DNA of 64,000 nucleotides from NCBI GenBank assembly GCA_948567375.1, contig OX419760.1:33542001-33606000 (forward strand). Direction: 5' to 3'. A program made the position numbers and the translations under genes. Position 1 is the stretch's first letter. Every line of letters starts with the position of its first letter. The notes under the pieces are model-generated. The model made no database searches. It was given only the letters and a program-made list of their open reading frames with translations, and was not told the DNA's origin. The stretch is from Lunularia cruciata. Its lineage: Eukaryota > Streptophyta > Marchantiopsida > Lunulariales > Lunulariaceae. Shown here piece by piece: positions 34,101 through 45,003 of the stretch.

Positions 34101-36673
34101 TCAAATCTCAAATTGGTTACTATCCAATCTGATGTCTACTTCTTCTTTGGCATTCAAACCCGACCCCAAAGTAACTTTACTTCGTACTATTCTGTCCTTG
34201 AGTTTCATAACTCCTACATCTTCTACCAAATCTAATAGTTCTCTTTCTTGATCTGAAATTTCACTAGTGGGCAATATTTCTAACTCCTTATCTCCCGACC
34301 CACTCTTCGCTAATGTCTCCAATGGTATCTCCAAAGACATTTGTACTCCTACTTCATCTACTTTGGGTTTTGCTCTAACATCTTTCCGAAGTTTATCTAT
34401 CTCTAATTTGACTAAGTCTAATCTGATTGTGATATTGTCTTCTACCTCTAATATCTTCCTATCTACACGAGTTCTGAGACTAGTCAACAACACATTCAAA
34501 TTGGTGTCCTTTGCATGTCTCCTCCTCGTCTCCTGCACCAACAACTTCAACTCGTGCAGCCTCGTCTCCTCAATACGCACACTCACCTCTATACTCAACA
34601 TTGCGTTCATCCTAATTACAATTTCCTTCAATGGCTCTACTCTCATCTTCCTCTCTCGCTCCTGATCTGCAAGCCAATCCTCTTGGTACATTGCCAATTC
34701 TGCCTCAAACTCGGCTTTCACAACTTCCTTCTCCTTCTCCTCCTTATTACAAAGTAACTCTTGCAACCTCTCTTCTTCTCTATATCTCATTGTCAACTAT
34801 CGTTGCCACATTTGCTTCTTCTCTTCTACACTCTCCAACACCCTATTGAGCTCTTGTTCCTTCTCTGCTACTCTCACCATAGCATGAATAATTTCTAGTC
34901 TCAAATCAGCAAATTGCTGCTTCAAGATCTCATATTCAGCAATTTTTCTCTCCTTTGCTATGTCACTCTACTTCACAAGTTCCTCTTGATACCTTGCTTC
35001 TCTCCTCAAGTTTTCTACCACTTGACTCTGCACTATTTCATCCACTCGTAGTACTTCCTTTTCCTCCTCACCTTGGATTATACTCTTCTTCAACTCCGAG
35101 TTCCCTTCTTCTAATCGTGCTAACACCTGCAATACAACCTTCACCTCCAGACACTTTGACTGCATCTCCTTCTTCTTGTGCTCCAATTTCACCAACAGAG
35201 GACACACAACTTTGCATAGGTACTCCACTCCATCGCTCATGGTTACTTCAACTTGCAGAGTGATCTCCTTCTTTACCTCTTCTTCTCTTGATACTCACCT
35301 TCTTCGATGCGTCATTGTATCAGAATGGACGCTTCACTCCCCAAACTAGCATTCTCCTCTTCCCTTAACTTGCTTGGACCTGCTTCACACTTCACTTTTT
35401 GCCTAGACCAAACTCCTCTTTGAATGGTAACCTTCCTCTCCTCCTGCTCTGACACTTTGTCTTCTAACTTCACGTTACCTTCCTCCTTGAGCTCAATCTT
35501 GACTTCTTCCTCTGCTATGGGAACTGACATCATCTCCCTGCCTTCATCATTGTCACTACTTGTGTCTCCACTCTATAGTGTGAGCTTGGGTTCTTCCTCA
35601 CATTCCGAGTCTTCCGACTTGCACTCAGCTTTGCCTTCCGAGTCTTCTTTTGATGATGCGATTACCACCATACCTTTCCTTGGGTTTACTCTTCTGGTCT
35701 TCCGAGGTCTTGTTCTCTTGACATCTTCACCTTCTCCTTGTCGACTCCTCTTCTTTGACTTTGGAGTACTCACGTCCACCTGCACACTCTTCTCCGTCTG
35801 CGCATAGTACTGGTCGCTGCTTTTGATCTGAACAATGTATTGTTGCTCCTCCGTGTCGACCTCCTTTCTTAAGTCGGGATGAAAATGCGACACCATTTTG
35901 TTGTGCTCCGCCGCATTGAGCAGATTCAGCCCAAGGTAGAAATGTGCTGCAAATGGCACAATATAGTGCAGAGGCGATTTATCCTGCAAGTTCCACACCA
36001 TCTGTCTTGTTTGCCCATCGAAGCACCTTGCCCAATTGATTGGCTCTCCTGCAAATATCTTATGGAAGAACACCGCTTGGTGCTTCATCACATAAGTTGT
36101 TCTCTCCGGCTTCAGGATTGCCATGAGAGCACTCACGATTCCTCTCTTGATAGGATCTTTGTAACTCTCTACTTTATACCCATTCTTTGTATGCTTTGAA
36201 GAGAATGCATCCCTCACTTCTTGGGTTTCTTTGGCTACCTCATCCTTCCCCAAGAACATGGCACCCTGCTCCGTGCCTGCCTCTCTTCCGAGTACTAATC
36301 TCCAATCCAACTCCGTCCAGCGAGCCGGATTTCCTCTCTTCCCCTCTTCCTCAGGGCCATCGAGACATTTACTCTTGATTATCTTGGTCATGAATCCTGG
36401 AAAACTCACATTCCAATTCCATGCCAAGAATGTGATCCAAAGTCGGCTCAAGACTTTGATTCTTGCGATCACATCTAACCTCTGAATCACATGATTTCTC
36501 ACTACGAATTCAAAGTTCTTCTTTCCTCCTCCCATCTTTCTTTCTTCCTCATTGTCTCTCGGATTAGCTCTCTCAAATTCTCCTATACACACCAGCACGT
36601 CTTCAACTCTACTTCCCTTCCCACAATCTCCTGCAGGACGACTCCTCAACGGCAAAGGAAAATTGCTTGACAT
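34101..36673 (-). pseudogene. Unidentified large protein: 366-codon open segment plus long coiled coil
   Basis: ATG at 36,673, about 25-30 bases after a TATA-like ctataaaa on the minus strand. The first segment (36,673-35,573) is open for 366 codons. It has a helical N-terminal region (RLDVIARIKVLSRLW near 75-90), a middle with NWARCF and LHYIVPFAAHFYLGLNLL near 240-270, a basic cluster typical of nuclear signals (KSKKRSR, RPRKTRR; about 305-330) and an acidic tail. It continues in frame past TAG (35,573-35,575) to TGA (35,312-35,314). A one-base frame change near 35,280 leads to a coiled-coil segment (35,240-34,101) broken by TAG at 34,968 and 34,797. In all, about 850 codons. I recognise no family. 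It may be a retroelement accessory protein or a mobile-domain-type plant protein; both are guesses. Confidence 0.6.
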
Positions 36674-37083
36674 TGCTTTGTTGTTATCCCAATTTTTATA
36701 GAGTTGCGCCTTCTTTGTCGGTCTTCAATTTGAGTTTCTACCAAGAAATCACACCTCTTGCATGCTCCTGTCACTATCAAGTGTCCTTCACGCATATGAC
36801 CGCTGGTTTTTGAACAGTCCCTTCTTGAATTTCTCACCCCAAAGAAAAGTTGCACTGTCCTTGCCTCGGGTTGAGCACCCCATGATACAAAGACTTCTTA
36901 CTTTGGGTTGTATGCTGACAGGGCAAGTTCAAGTACTTTGCCTTATGACCCGAAGCCACGTTACCTTGAGTTTCATCCCCAAGACTCTTTTCTTTGCCTT
37001 CTTTGGCCATACAAGTGCAATCCAACTTCTCTATACACTTCTTCTTCTCCATTTCAAAAAAAACAAAAAATGTGGGTACCACA
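36674..37083 (-). promoter_or_regulatory. Putative promoter/leader of the insertion gene
   Basis: 410 bases between the element end and the ATG. The minus strand has ctataaaaattggg ending about 25 bases before the ATG, a good TATA match. If it is the promoter, the leader is very short or transcription starts elsewhere. A T-rich run lies at the outer end (37,054-37,070). Confidence 0.35.
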
Positions 37084-37605
37084 AACACCCAATGCATCTG
37101 ATCCATAAAAATTGCTAAAGCATTAGTGAGTTCAAAAGTCAAAACTCTCCACTCAAAATATCCATACCTTGTGCAAAAGGTAGTCTTTTGCATATCCTCC
37201 CTATCAATTGGGATTTTCCAATAGCCATTGCCAAGATCCAACTTGGAGAAGTATTGTGCTCCATTCAAATTATCAAGCAAGTCATCAATTTGAGGCAAGA
37301 GGTATGCATTCTTCACTATTTGTTTATTGAGCACATGGTAATCAATATAGAAACAAAGTCCTCCATCCTTCTTTGGAATGAATAGTACCGGTGCTCTCCA
37401 AGGAGATGTAGTATGTCATATGAAATCCTTCTCCAACAACTCCATGAGTGTTTTTCCCAACTCATCCAACTTCTTTGGTGAGAGCCAATAGATTGGTCTA
37501 CTTATTAGAGTAATCCCTAGTAATAACTCAATCTTGAAGGGCATACCATAATCAAAGGTTAATCCCTTTAGTACAATCCCAAAAATACATTTTCAAACTC
37601 TTAAA
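37084..37605 (-). pseudogene. G4 RT (first part)
   Basis: Minus strand in order: LTKE, GEGFHMTYYIS (EKGFI..S-type), then NSEECIPLASN-type frame change, then the open stretch NAYLLPQIDDLLDNLNGAQYF, SKLDLGNGYWKIPIDRED, TTFCTRYGYFEWRVLTFELTN and FMDQMHW. These are RT palm and finger blocks of gypsy elements. It stops at the insertion after MHW. Confidence 0.9.
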
Positions 37606-37692
37606 CTATTTGATCAACCACTGCTTGATAAGGCTTGTGACTCTCCTCAGATTCTCCTTGTGCAATCGGCTTGATCCCACCACAAAAATAGA

Positions 37693-37934
37693 CTTATCTT
37701 CTTCCAAAGCTTGCTCTATAGTTCCTTCACTAACAAACTTCCTATCTAGAGACTTATCTTCCTTCAAGGTTTGCTCCCTGGATGCTTTCCTAACAAACTT
37801 CACACCTTGAGACTTCACTTCCTTTAAAGCTTGCTCTATGGTTGCTTTCCTTACAAACTTCCCATCTTGGGGCTTCTCTTCCTTCAAAGCTTACTCTATG
37901 GTTGCTTTCTTTACAAACTTCCCATCTTGGGATT
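37693..37934 (-). repeat. Four 60-base repeats in the protease-RT linker (20-residue peptide repeat)
   Basis: Translates on the minus strand to repeated units with the pattern K-F-V-x-K-A-x-I-E-Q-A-L-K-E-x-K-S, open over 37,887-37,606. G1 and G3 show a single copy at this place; the outer copy in G4 has three (about 40,006-40,190). The number of units thus varies within the family. Likely a flexible charged spacer in the polyprotein. Confidence 0.85.
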
Positions 37935-37989
37935 GGCTATTCTTAAGTGTCTTACTCAAAGGTGCCAGACAACCTAATCGGAAATTCCT

Positions 37990-38350
37990 ACCTTGGTGTT
38001 GTACTTGAATTTGTCATCAAGTCTAATCAAATTGAACCTTATGACGTTGAAGCCAAGGTAGTCCTAAAATGACATAATGTAGAGGTGCCGCTACAAACCT
38101 CATACACTCCAAGTACTCCTTCCCAATCTTCAAGGTAACAAGATACAAGGTATGGAATGCATAACCCTTTTTACCATCCGCCATCATCAATCTACTTCCA
38201 GTTATTGGCTTGAAAGGAATACTCAACTCCTTTGCTAATTACATAGACATGCAATTCTTTGAACTTCCAGAGTCAACCAAAATCTTACAATAATGATTAG
38301 ATATTGTACCTTGCAAGTGAAGAAAACTTGCATAGGTCAAGCTTTCAATC
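37990..38350 (-). pseudogene. G4 inner protease region
   Basis: Minus-strand blocks: ISSNGIESLTYASFLHLQGT near 38,360-38,300, ILVDSGSSKNCMS near 38,290-38,250 with the catalytic D-S-G intact, then MADGKKGYAFHT, LECMRFVAAPLHY and LGLPWLQRHKVQFD (38,226-38,023). This is the only protease copy besides the outer one with a good active-site motif. Confidence 0.8.
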
Positions 38351-39280
38351 CCATTGGAACTAATTAAGTTCCCAGAAGGCAGCTTGAAATCTCCTATTGA
38401 GATTTGTTGTTTCTCTAATCAATGTGTTCCACAAACTCCATTTGGGCAATTTGTTGAGCTGCCCATTCCTCAATGGACATTCAGCAATGCAATGTCCAAC
38501 TTGACAACAATAAAAACAACCACCATTTTGTTGCAATCTTTCTTTATCTACTATACCAAGTGGTCTCCGTTGGACAACACCAATCTCCATTGGTGCCGCT
38601 CATGTGTAGTGTATTGGTAGGTTCTGTGTAGGTCAAGGTCAACACCAAGTTGTTGCAACCATGGAATCAAAGCGTCAACCAACTACATGGCTTCTTCCAC
38701 ATTGTGTGGCTCTCACATGGTCACCTCCAATTTGGTTTGTGACTTCAAGCTCTTCCGAATCAATCCACAACTTCACCTTCTTGTATATCTGGAATATATA
38801 TGATGATGTTCTAGAATTATGTGATGTAGCTCCTTATGGAGCCAATCTACTTCAACTCTGCTAACTTATCTTATGCAGCTCATGGGACATTTATAGCTTG
38901 AAATTGACCAAGTATTGCATTCTTGAATTTTACCCACGTCAAGATTGGTGCAACAATTTGTCGTTCAACTCACTCCACTCGGAATTGCCACCAAAGTTTT
39001 TCCATGCCATTTAATTAACTAGAAGCTAAGAGAATTTGTTTTTTTTCATCTTGATTCAAAGTAACGTTCATAATCAAACACAAATTTCTCCATTGTGTCC
39101 GAGAGATTCTTACCTTCAAACACCTTGGGTTTTGGAATAGGATTTGATCTTCTCCATCTCAAATTAGTGTTCTCTCTATATGTTCTTGTCATTGATGGTC
39201 TCATTCATCCAACAATTGAGTAAGGTGCTTAATTTTTTGCTACATAACAATGATAACATTGAGTATTGCCGCCATGACTA
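38351..39280 (-). pseudogene. G4 inner gag
   Basis: The minus strand starts atggcggcaatac near 39,275, followed by the intact HLTQLLDE phrase, the capsid region (near 39,130-38,650) with stops and shifts, and a zinc knuckle GCFYCCQVGHCIAECP (near 38,520-38,475) with complete C-C-H-C residues. Gag is the structural protein that packages the element RNA. Confidence 0.75.
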
Positions 39281-39521
39281 CTACTCTATCCCACACCTCC
39301 CAATGTATCTAATTTATTAATACATAGATGTAGCATGTCTATCCTTCTCCATAAGTTACAACTGGAAGTATCAAGGGTTCCTTAGACAAGGTGATAGTAT
39401 GCAAAATAATCCTACCCAAAGCGTGAGATGATGAACTGTGTGAAATGATGCTTGGGTATTACCAAAAAATCCCAATGGTTTAGCAGAGATGGATTTGGTG
39501 GTCCATAAATTCCATCCTTTT

Positions 39522-39540
39522 CATTCTTGCTTTGATACCA
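39522..39540 (-). other. G4 inner primer binding site, Met-type
   Basis: The minus strand reads ttggtatcaaagcaagaat directly after the inner LTR. Confidence 0.85.
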
Positions 39541-39967
39541 ATGTAAAAGACCAAGATTGAGGAGAGAAATATGAGAACGGAATATCACATTGGGACACTT
39601 GAATATGGGTAAACTCCAAATGCCTAGCATCAATTTTGGTTTTAGTATTTATAAAGAACATACAAGGCTCTTGAAAAGCTTCTCAAGAAGCTTCCTTGAG
39701 CCACTTTCTTGGAGTGCAAGTCAAGTTAACCGAGAAGCTTCCCAAGAAGCTTCCTTCTAGAAGCCATCTATTTGCCTTGCAAGCTAAACTAGTTGGAAGC
39801 TTCTAGAAATTTCCTTCTAGAAGCTACTTACTTGGGATGTAAGCTAAGCTAGCCAAGAAGCTTCCCAAGAAGCTTCCTAGATACTTCTAGAATATTCTAG
39901 GCTAATTTGGCATATTCATTACTTTGTTAGCTCTAACTAACTTCATTGGTAAACCCATATTGTTACA
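39541..39967 (-). repeat. Inner 5' LTR within G4
   Basis: 427 bases, plus-strand ends tgtaaaagacc and attgttaca. It contains TTCtaGAAtaTTC at 39,885-39,897 (three units) and GAAgcTTCtaGAAatTTC at 39,796-39,813 (four units), both of heat-shock-element form. On its outer side (39,968) it abuts the protease-RT linker of the outer copy without a visible duplication. Confidence 0.9.
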
Positions 39968-40801
39968 TTCCTTGTGCAATCGGCTTGATCAACACTGCAA
40001 AAGTAGACTTATCTTCTTCCAAAGCTTGCTCTATAGCTGAGTCACTAACAAACTTCCCATCTAGGGACTTATCTTCCTTCAATGTTTGCTATATGGTTGT
40101 TTTCCTTACAAACTTCCCACCTTGGGATTTCTCTTCCTTCAAAGCTTATTCTATAGTTGCTTTCTTTACAAACTTCCCATCTTAGGATTGGCTTTTCTTA
40201 AAGGTGCCAAACAACCAAATCGGAAATTCCTACCTTGGTGTTGTACTTGAATTTGTCACCGGGTCCAATCAAATTGAACCTTATGACGTTCAAGCCAAGG
40301 TAGTCTTAGAATGACATCATAGTGTAGAGGTGCCACTACAAACCTCATACACTCCAAATGCTCCTTCCCAACCTTGAAGGTAATAGGATACAAGGTACAA
40401 AATGCATAACCCTTTCTACCATCCGCCATCATTAATCTATTTCCGATTATTGGCTTGATATGAATACTCAATTCCTTTGCTAATTGCATAAACACGCAAT
40501 TCTTTGAACTTCCAAAATCAACCAAAATCCTACAACCTCAATTGGATATCATACCTTGCAAGTAGAGCCAACTTGCATAGGTTGAGCTTTCAATCCAATT
40601 GGACCAAATTAAGTTTGCAGCAAGCGGCTCAAAATCTCCTATTGGGATTCATTGTTTCCTTGATCAGTGTGCTCCACAAACTCCATCTGGGCAATTTGTC
40701 GAGGTCACCCATTCCTAAGTGGACATTCAGCAATGCAATGCCCAACTTGGCAATAATAAAAACAACCACTAATTTTTCACAATCTTTCTCTCTTGCTGTA
40801 C
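39968..40801 (-). pseudogene. G4 outer copy: linker, protease and end of gag
   Basis: Parallel to 37,659-38,545 of the inner copy. The linker has three 60-base units (about 40,006-40,190). The protease is at 40,525-40,256, with VDFGSSKNCVFMQLAKELSI (D-F-G replacing D-S-G), ADGRKGYAF and LRLPWLERHKVQFDW. The zinc-knuckle region is near 40,775-40,720, with CLGIALLN-type damage. The gag then breaks at the solo element. Confidence 0.8.
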
Positions 40802-41493
40802 TGTGAGCCGGCCTATCTCTCACTCAGGATGAACCTCTGATGGCTATTATGGTAGCGCACCATGGACTAAGAAGGCAAGGAATCCCAACTCCATCATACT
40901 CCTCCAAGGCTAACACTCCAAGACTCAAGACATTGCTCACTAGAGAACTCAATGAGAGAGAGATAGTTGCAAATGAAAGAATGATGAGTACCTCCTCACC
41001 CCTTGTTTATATATTTGTGAAATAGTTACGTACCAAAGTTACTAATTACCATAGTAACTCAAGTTACTAGACTAAAAGTCAAGTCAAGTCAAAAAGTAGA
41101 AAGGAATATCCATTCACATGGGCATATTCCCCTAAGCATGTAGTCTTATCTTGACCCAACCACTAAGTCAAGGATTCCTCCACATGGGCTATCCTTGGAC
41201 TAAAGAAGAATCCAAAACAAAAAGGTTTGCGGGCCCAAGAGTTCTCAACTCTTTCCTCAAGGCCAAACACCTAGGAATAATACCAAGTCAACACACCAAA
41301 ATCCAAAATAGTGGTGCTCAACTTTTCTACTTCCTCTAAATTAAGGTCCTCTCTATCTTAGCTATGACTAACTTTAGCTAACCATGACTAATATAGAACC
41401 ATCCTTTATTTCTATATAAATAATATCTCTTAAGTACTTGTAATACCAAGCTAAATATCACAATACCACACACATGCACAAATGGGTGTTACA
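40802..41493 (+). mobile_element. Solo LTR-like element, copy C (best preserved)
   Basis: 692 bases, TGTGAGCCGG...GGGTGTTACA, flanked by a perfect 4-base duplication GTAC (40,798-40,801 and 41,494-41,497). TATA box tctatataaa at 41,411-41,420, about 75 bases from the end. It interrupts the outer gag of G4; the sequence on either side joins to match the inner copy near 38,540-38,560. No internal region or partner LTR. Confidence 0.85.
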
Positions 41494-42160
41494 GTACCAA
41501 GTGATCTTCGTTGGACAACATCAATCTCCATTGGTATCAATTCCTCCACCCGTGTGTAGTGTACTAAAAGATTGTATGTAGTTTGAGATCAAGACCAAGT
41601 TATTGCCACCAATGTTTTGCCACATCATCCAATTGGCTAGAAGCCAATAGAATCTATTTCTGTTCATCTTGAAGATTGGTAGTTTCAAAGTAACATTCAT
41701 AGTCAAACACAAAATTCTCCATTGTGCCCAAGAGATTCTTGCTTTCAAACACCTTGGGTTTTGGAAATCAGATTCAATTTTCTCTATCTTGTACTGGTGC
41801 TCTCCCTACATGTTCTTGTCATTGATAGTCTTGTTCATCCAACAATTAAGTAAGGTGCTCAATTTGTTATTGCATAGCAATGATAACATTGAATATTGTT
41901 AGCATGGCTACTACTCTATCCCATTACTCCCAATTTATCTAATTTATTAACACAGAGATGCAACATGTCTACCCTTTTCCATAAGTTACAACTGGAAGTA
42001 TCAAGGGTTCTTCAAACAAGGTGATTGCATGCAAAAAATCTTGTCCAAAGTGTGAGGTGATGAATTGTGTGAAATGAAGCTTGGGTAGTACTTGGACACA
42101 AAATCCCAATGGTTTGGTAGAGATGAATTTGGTGGTCCGTAAATTCCATCCATCCATCCC
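41494..42160 (-). pseudogene. G4 outer copy gag, 5' part
   Basis: The minus strand begins near 41,910 with an atgctaacaatattc region equivalent to the gag start of the inner copy, a HLT-stop-LLDE phrase (TAA at the glutamine position, near 41,850), and capsid blocks near 41,750-41,600 (FENFVFDYEC). The leader at 42,160-41,920 is also readable. Multiple stops. Confidence 0.7.
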
Positions 42161-42178
42161 ATTCCTGCTCTGATACCA

Positions 42179-42615
42179 ATATAAAAGACCAAGACGAAGG
42201 AGATAAATATGAGAATGGAATATCACATTGGGACACTTGAATGAGGGTAAACTCCAAATGCCTAGCATGAGCTTTGGTTTTAGTATTTATAATGAGCATA
42301 CAAGGCTCTTGAGAAGAGACAATAGAGAGACAAGGAAGCTTCTCAAGAAGCTTCCTTGAGCTCCTTTCTTGGAGTGCAAGCCAAGTTAACCAAGAAGTTT
42401 CCTTCTAGAAGTCACCTACTTGGCTTGCAAGTTAAGCTAGTTAGAAGCTTCTAGAAACTTCCTTCTAGAAGCTACTTACTTGGAGTGCGAGCTAAGCTAG
42501 CCAAGAAGCTTCCCAAGAAGCTTCCTAGATACTTCTGAATATTCTAGGCTAATTTGGCCTATTCACTCTTTTGTTAACACTAACTAACTTTCTTACTAAA
42601 CTCCATATTGTTACA
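42179..42615 (-). repeat. Outer 5' LTR of G4
   Basis: 437 bases; plus-strand ends tataaaagacc (one change from TGTAAAAG) and attgttaca. It has GAAgcTTCtaGAAacTTC at 42,444-42,461, a four-unit heat-shock-type element, and an extra segment (agacaatagagagacaagg, near 42,318-42,336) not present in the other two G4 LTRs. Followed on the minus strand by the primer site near 42,161-42,178. Confidence 0.9.
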
Positions 42616-43600
42616 TGGGATATGATATAAATATCCATTGGGTGCTGTATTGAAGCCCAAACACGTTTTACTGTGAATTGCCTAATTTCTTCTATACTCT
42701 TGTGATAGATTCCATTTGCTTCACTTATGGAATCAGCTTCATCTCTTGAAAGGTCTTCTTCATCTTCCCACATATCAGACCTCTTAATGAAATAGTTGCA
42801 CAATATAACACATGCAGAAATCCAATGTAAGAGATGTGCATTAGTTTTTTATTCTTTAACTACATCCTCAACTCCCTTAATGAATATCAATGTGCTCTTA
42901 GTAAAGACCTTGTTCTAGTCATACATTGATTAAAATCCTTCCGCTCTTGCAAATTTGTTTGTTTGAACAAGAGCATCAACTGATTTATTAGCACATATCC
43001 CTCACAACTCAACCAAACTTTTCCATAAAGCACACTAATTTCAAAGCAAAAATCCTTCATTGGTCATCTATCACTCAATTGAACACTTTTATCAAATTAC
43101 ACAATGAATATAGATTACATCTCACCTCTTGCAAATTGTATAATCCAGTGCTTGTCATCACATATCACCTGACCATTAATTAAGTAACTCCCCTTTTGGT
43201 TGAAATACAGTTCCCATCAATGGTGGGCCATTGTGACAAATAGAAAGTTCCGTCCATTAGGTCTACACACCCAACAAATCCTGTCTGTGCAAATACAAAG
43301 GAAATTCTAGTTCTCTCCCTAATCCCTAATTATTGCACTTCCTTTCTTAGGATGGATAATAAATCACTGATAACTCTCTCTATAAATTCACTTGTGGACC
43401 TTGCACTCATTCACCATAAGTTCATTCTCCTTGCACCACAAGCTCCATTATTATTATGTTCAAAAATATTTAATGTTAATGCTACTTGAAGCCATATACA
43501 TGTTTGGAGTCTACTGGGCTCCTCCTTCTCTTGAAGACATCATGCTCTATGAGCAAATTCACTAAAGTCATAAAAGAGGCCATATTCATTTTGACAAGTT
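42616..43600 (-). pseudogene. PIF/Harbinger transposase pseudogene
   Basis: Minus-strand blocks in order: STSEFIERVISDLLSILRKEV (near 43,408-43,345), SFVFAQTGFVGCVDLMDGTFY (near 43,310-43,245) with the first catalytic Asp in the DxxDGT signature, LSQWPTIDGNC, STKRG, then in a shifted frame YLINGQVICDDKHWII (second Asp region, near 43,190-43,145), and a C-terminal block ISACVILCNYFIKRSDMWEDEE near 42,815-42,755. The last resembles the A-C-x-x-L-H-N-F tail of this family. The stretch between is eroded. G4 inserted just beyond its 3' end. Members cut and paste DNA with a DDE transposase; this one is dead. Confidence 0.8.
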
Positions 43601-44112
43601 GTTTGAAAGCAAGAGGATCAATTATAGAGAAAAATGTGTAAGAAAATTCACTATAATTGGAAGTTTGAAATCCTCTCTTTCAAGTATTGCCTCTTATGTA
43701 CACATGTCTACCATTCAAAAAGTCTATCAAGCACACCCATATCCATATCTTCTTCTTCTTTTCTCCATTCCCTTCCCATATATCCAAATCCCAACTAGAA
43801 TCTAAATCTCAAAAAGAATTTGACCATTTCATCATTTGATCATTCTTCTAAAATTTCTTAAAATTCTATTATATGGATGCATATTGACATTTTCAACTCT
43901 TTCCTTAACAATTTCCAAGTACTAATATGAGGCGTTATGGATTCCCCCAATACATATGAGGTATTCCAACTCTCACCTACAACATTGTAAACCCGGTTTA
44001 TTTTTGTGCTATTTTTAGTGCCACCTCTCAAGAACTACAAATGGGATGTATTTGATATGAAGGTTGGACTATTGGGACTAAAATGAAGCTGAATTATCAA
44101 AATATTAATCAA

Positions 44113-44285
44113 ACTAGTGCAGCTGAATTGTCAATTGATCAAGGGATATGCCATTTGGGAGTTATGAAGAAGGGAATTCTTGTCAACAAACAAGGGAACT
44201 AATGTAGCTGAATTGTCACTTGATTGAAGGATATGCCATCAAGGAGCTAAAAAGAAGGAAATTTTTTTCAACACGCAAGGGAATT
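44113..44285. repeat. Tandem duplication, period 85 bases
   Basis: The words agctgaattgtca at 44,121 and 44,206 start parallel stretches that share ggatatgccat and caagggaa. About 80 percent similar by eye. Confidence 0.75.
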
Positions 44286-45003
44286 GTGAATGAGAGTGAA
44301 AATATTTCCTTCATATTCAAATTATGACATTTCAAAATGCTACCAATCAATAGTATCAAGGGAAGCTATTGCCTTCTATTCAAATTGCAATGACATCTCA
44401 ATACTTGTGAGCTTTACACCTATTCATCCATTTCAAATTAGTTCAATGTCCTCTTATTAAGATTTATAGGATGCCGCATAATTCTTGTAAGATCTTATGG
44501 TCACAAAAAATGTGACCCATAGCTCCTTTATGGCTATGGGCTATCCCATTAATTTTCTTTGTAACCCTTTCTTATATCCCATAAAGTTTTACAAGAGCTT
44601 TTATAGATTTTTTTAACAAGATCTTTATGGCATCCAAAAAGCTTAAACTAAAATCCCCCAATTATGTACTTTGCAAAAGATAAACTACTTCTAACTAAAA
44701 AACTTGAGCAATCTATCATTGCTTCCATAAAACCAAAGAAAAAGCTTAGAAAAGGATTTTCAATTTCACCTTAGGTAATATTTTTGATTTCTTTGTATAT
44801 ACAATCCACATCTTCCTATCTTCATCCGAAAGGTGCTTAACAGGTCCAATAATATACCCAAAGGAAAAGGAAAATAGGAATACATGGTCATCAAAAAGTC
44901 AAAATAAAAATGGAGAGTCCAAGACTCCATGATTTTATTATTTATTTATTAAATATATATACGACCCCAAAGGAAAGGAGATAGGAGTACAAGGCACAAA
45001 CAA

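Larger units (their letters stand above)
33326..37083 (-). mobile_element. 3.76-kb insertion in the G4 RT, carrying its own gene
   Basis: It interrupts RT between MHW and MLDGLLD. Plus-strand ends are TGTGACAACC... and ...GGTACCACA, flanked by AACAT (33,321-33,325) and AACAC (37,084-37,088), a 5-base duplication with one change. TG...CA ends and a 5-base duplication are integrase-type features, but I see no pair of LTRs, primer site or pol gene. It could be a non-autonomous retroelement, a transposon with very short inverted ends, or a captured gene. It encodes on the minus strand the long protein described next. The sequence is richer in GC and CpG than the G4 DNA around it. Confidence 0.7.
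30538..42615 (-). mobile_element. Composite gypsy element G4 (family member nested in itself)
   Basis: Minus-strand element flanked by a perfect 5-base duplication TGGGA (30,533-30,537 and 42,616-42,620). From its 5' end: LTR (42,179-42,615), gag and protease of an outer copy (42,178-39,968, interrupted by solo element C), a second LTR (39,967-39,541), a full internal region with gag, protease, RT, RNase H, integrase and chromodomain (39,540-30,955, interrupted by a 3.76-kb insertion at 33,326-37,083), and a 3' LTR (30,954-30,538). The outer copy stops in the protease-RT linker exactly where the second LTR starts. Confidence 0.85.

Noticed and set aside
34267-35807. Plus-strand ORFs rich in Ser, Leu and Pro across the insertion gene.
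   Set aside because: They are antisense shadows of a Glu/Lys-rich coiled-coil gene (complement of GAR/AAG codons gives Leu/Phe/Ser codons).
37693-37934. Regular 60-base repeats considered as a CRISPR array.
   Set aside because: Units are contiguous without unique spacers, encode a peptide repeat in frame with gypsy pol, and the genome is eukaryotic.
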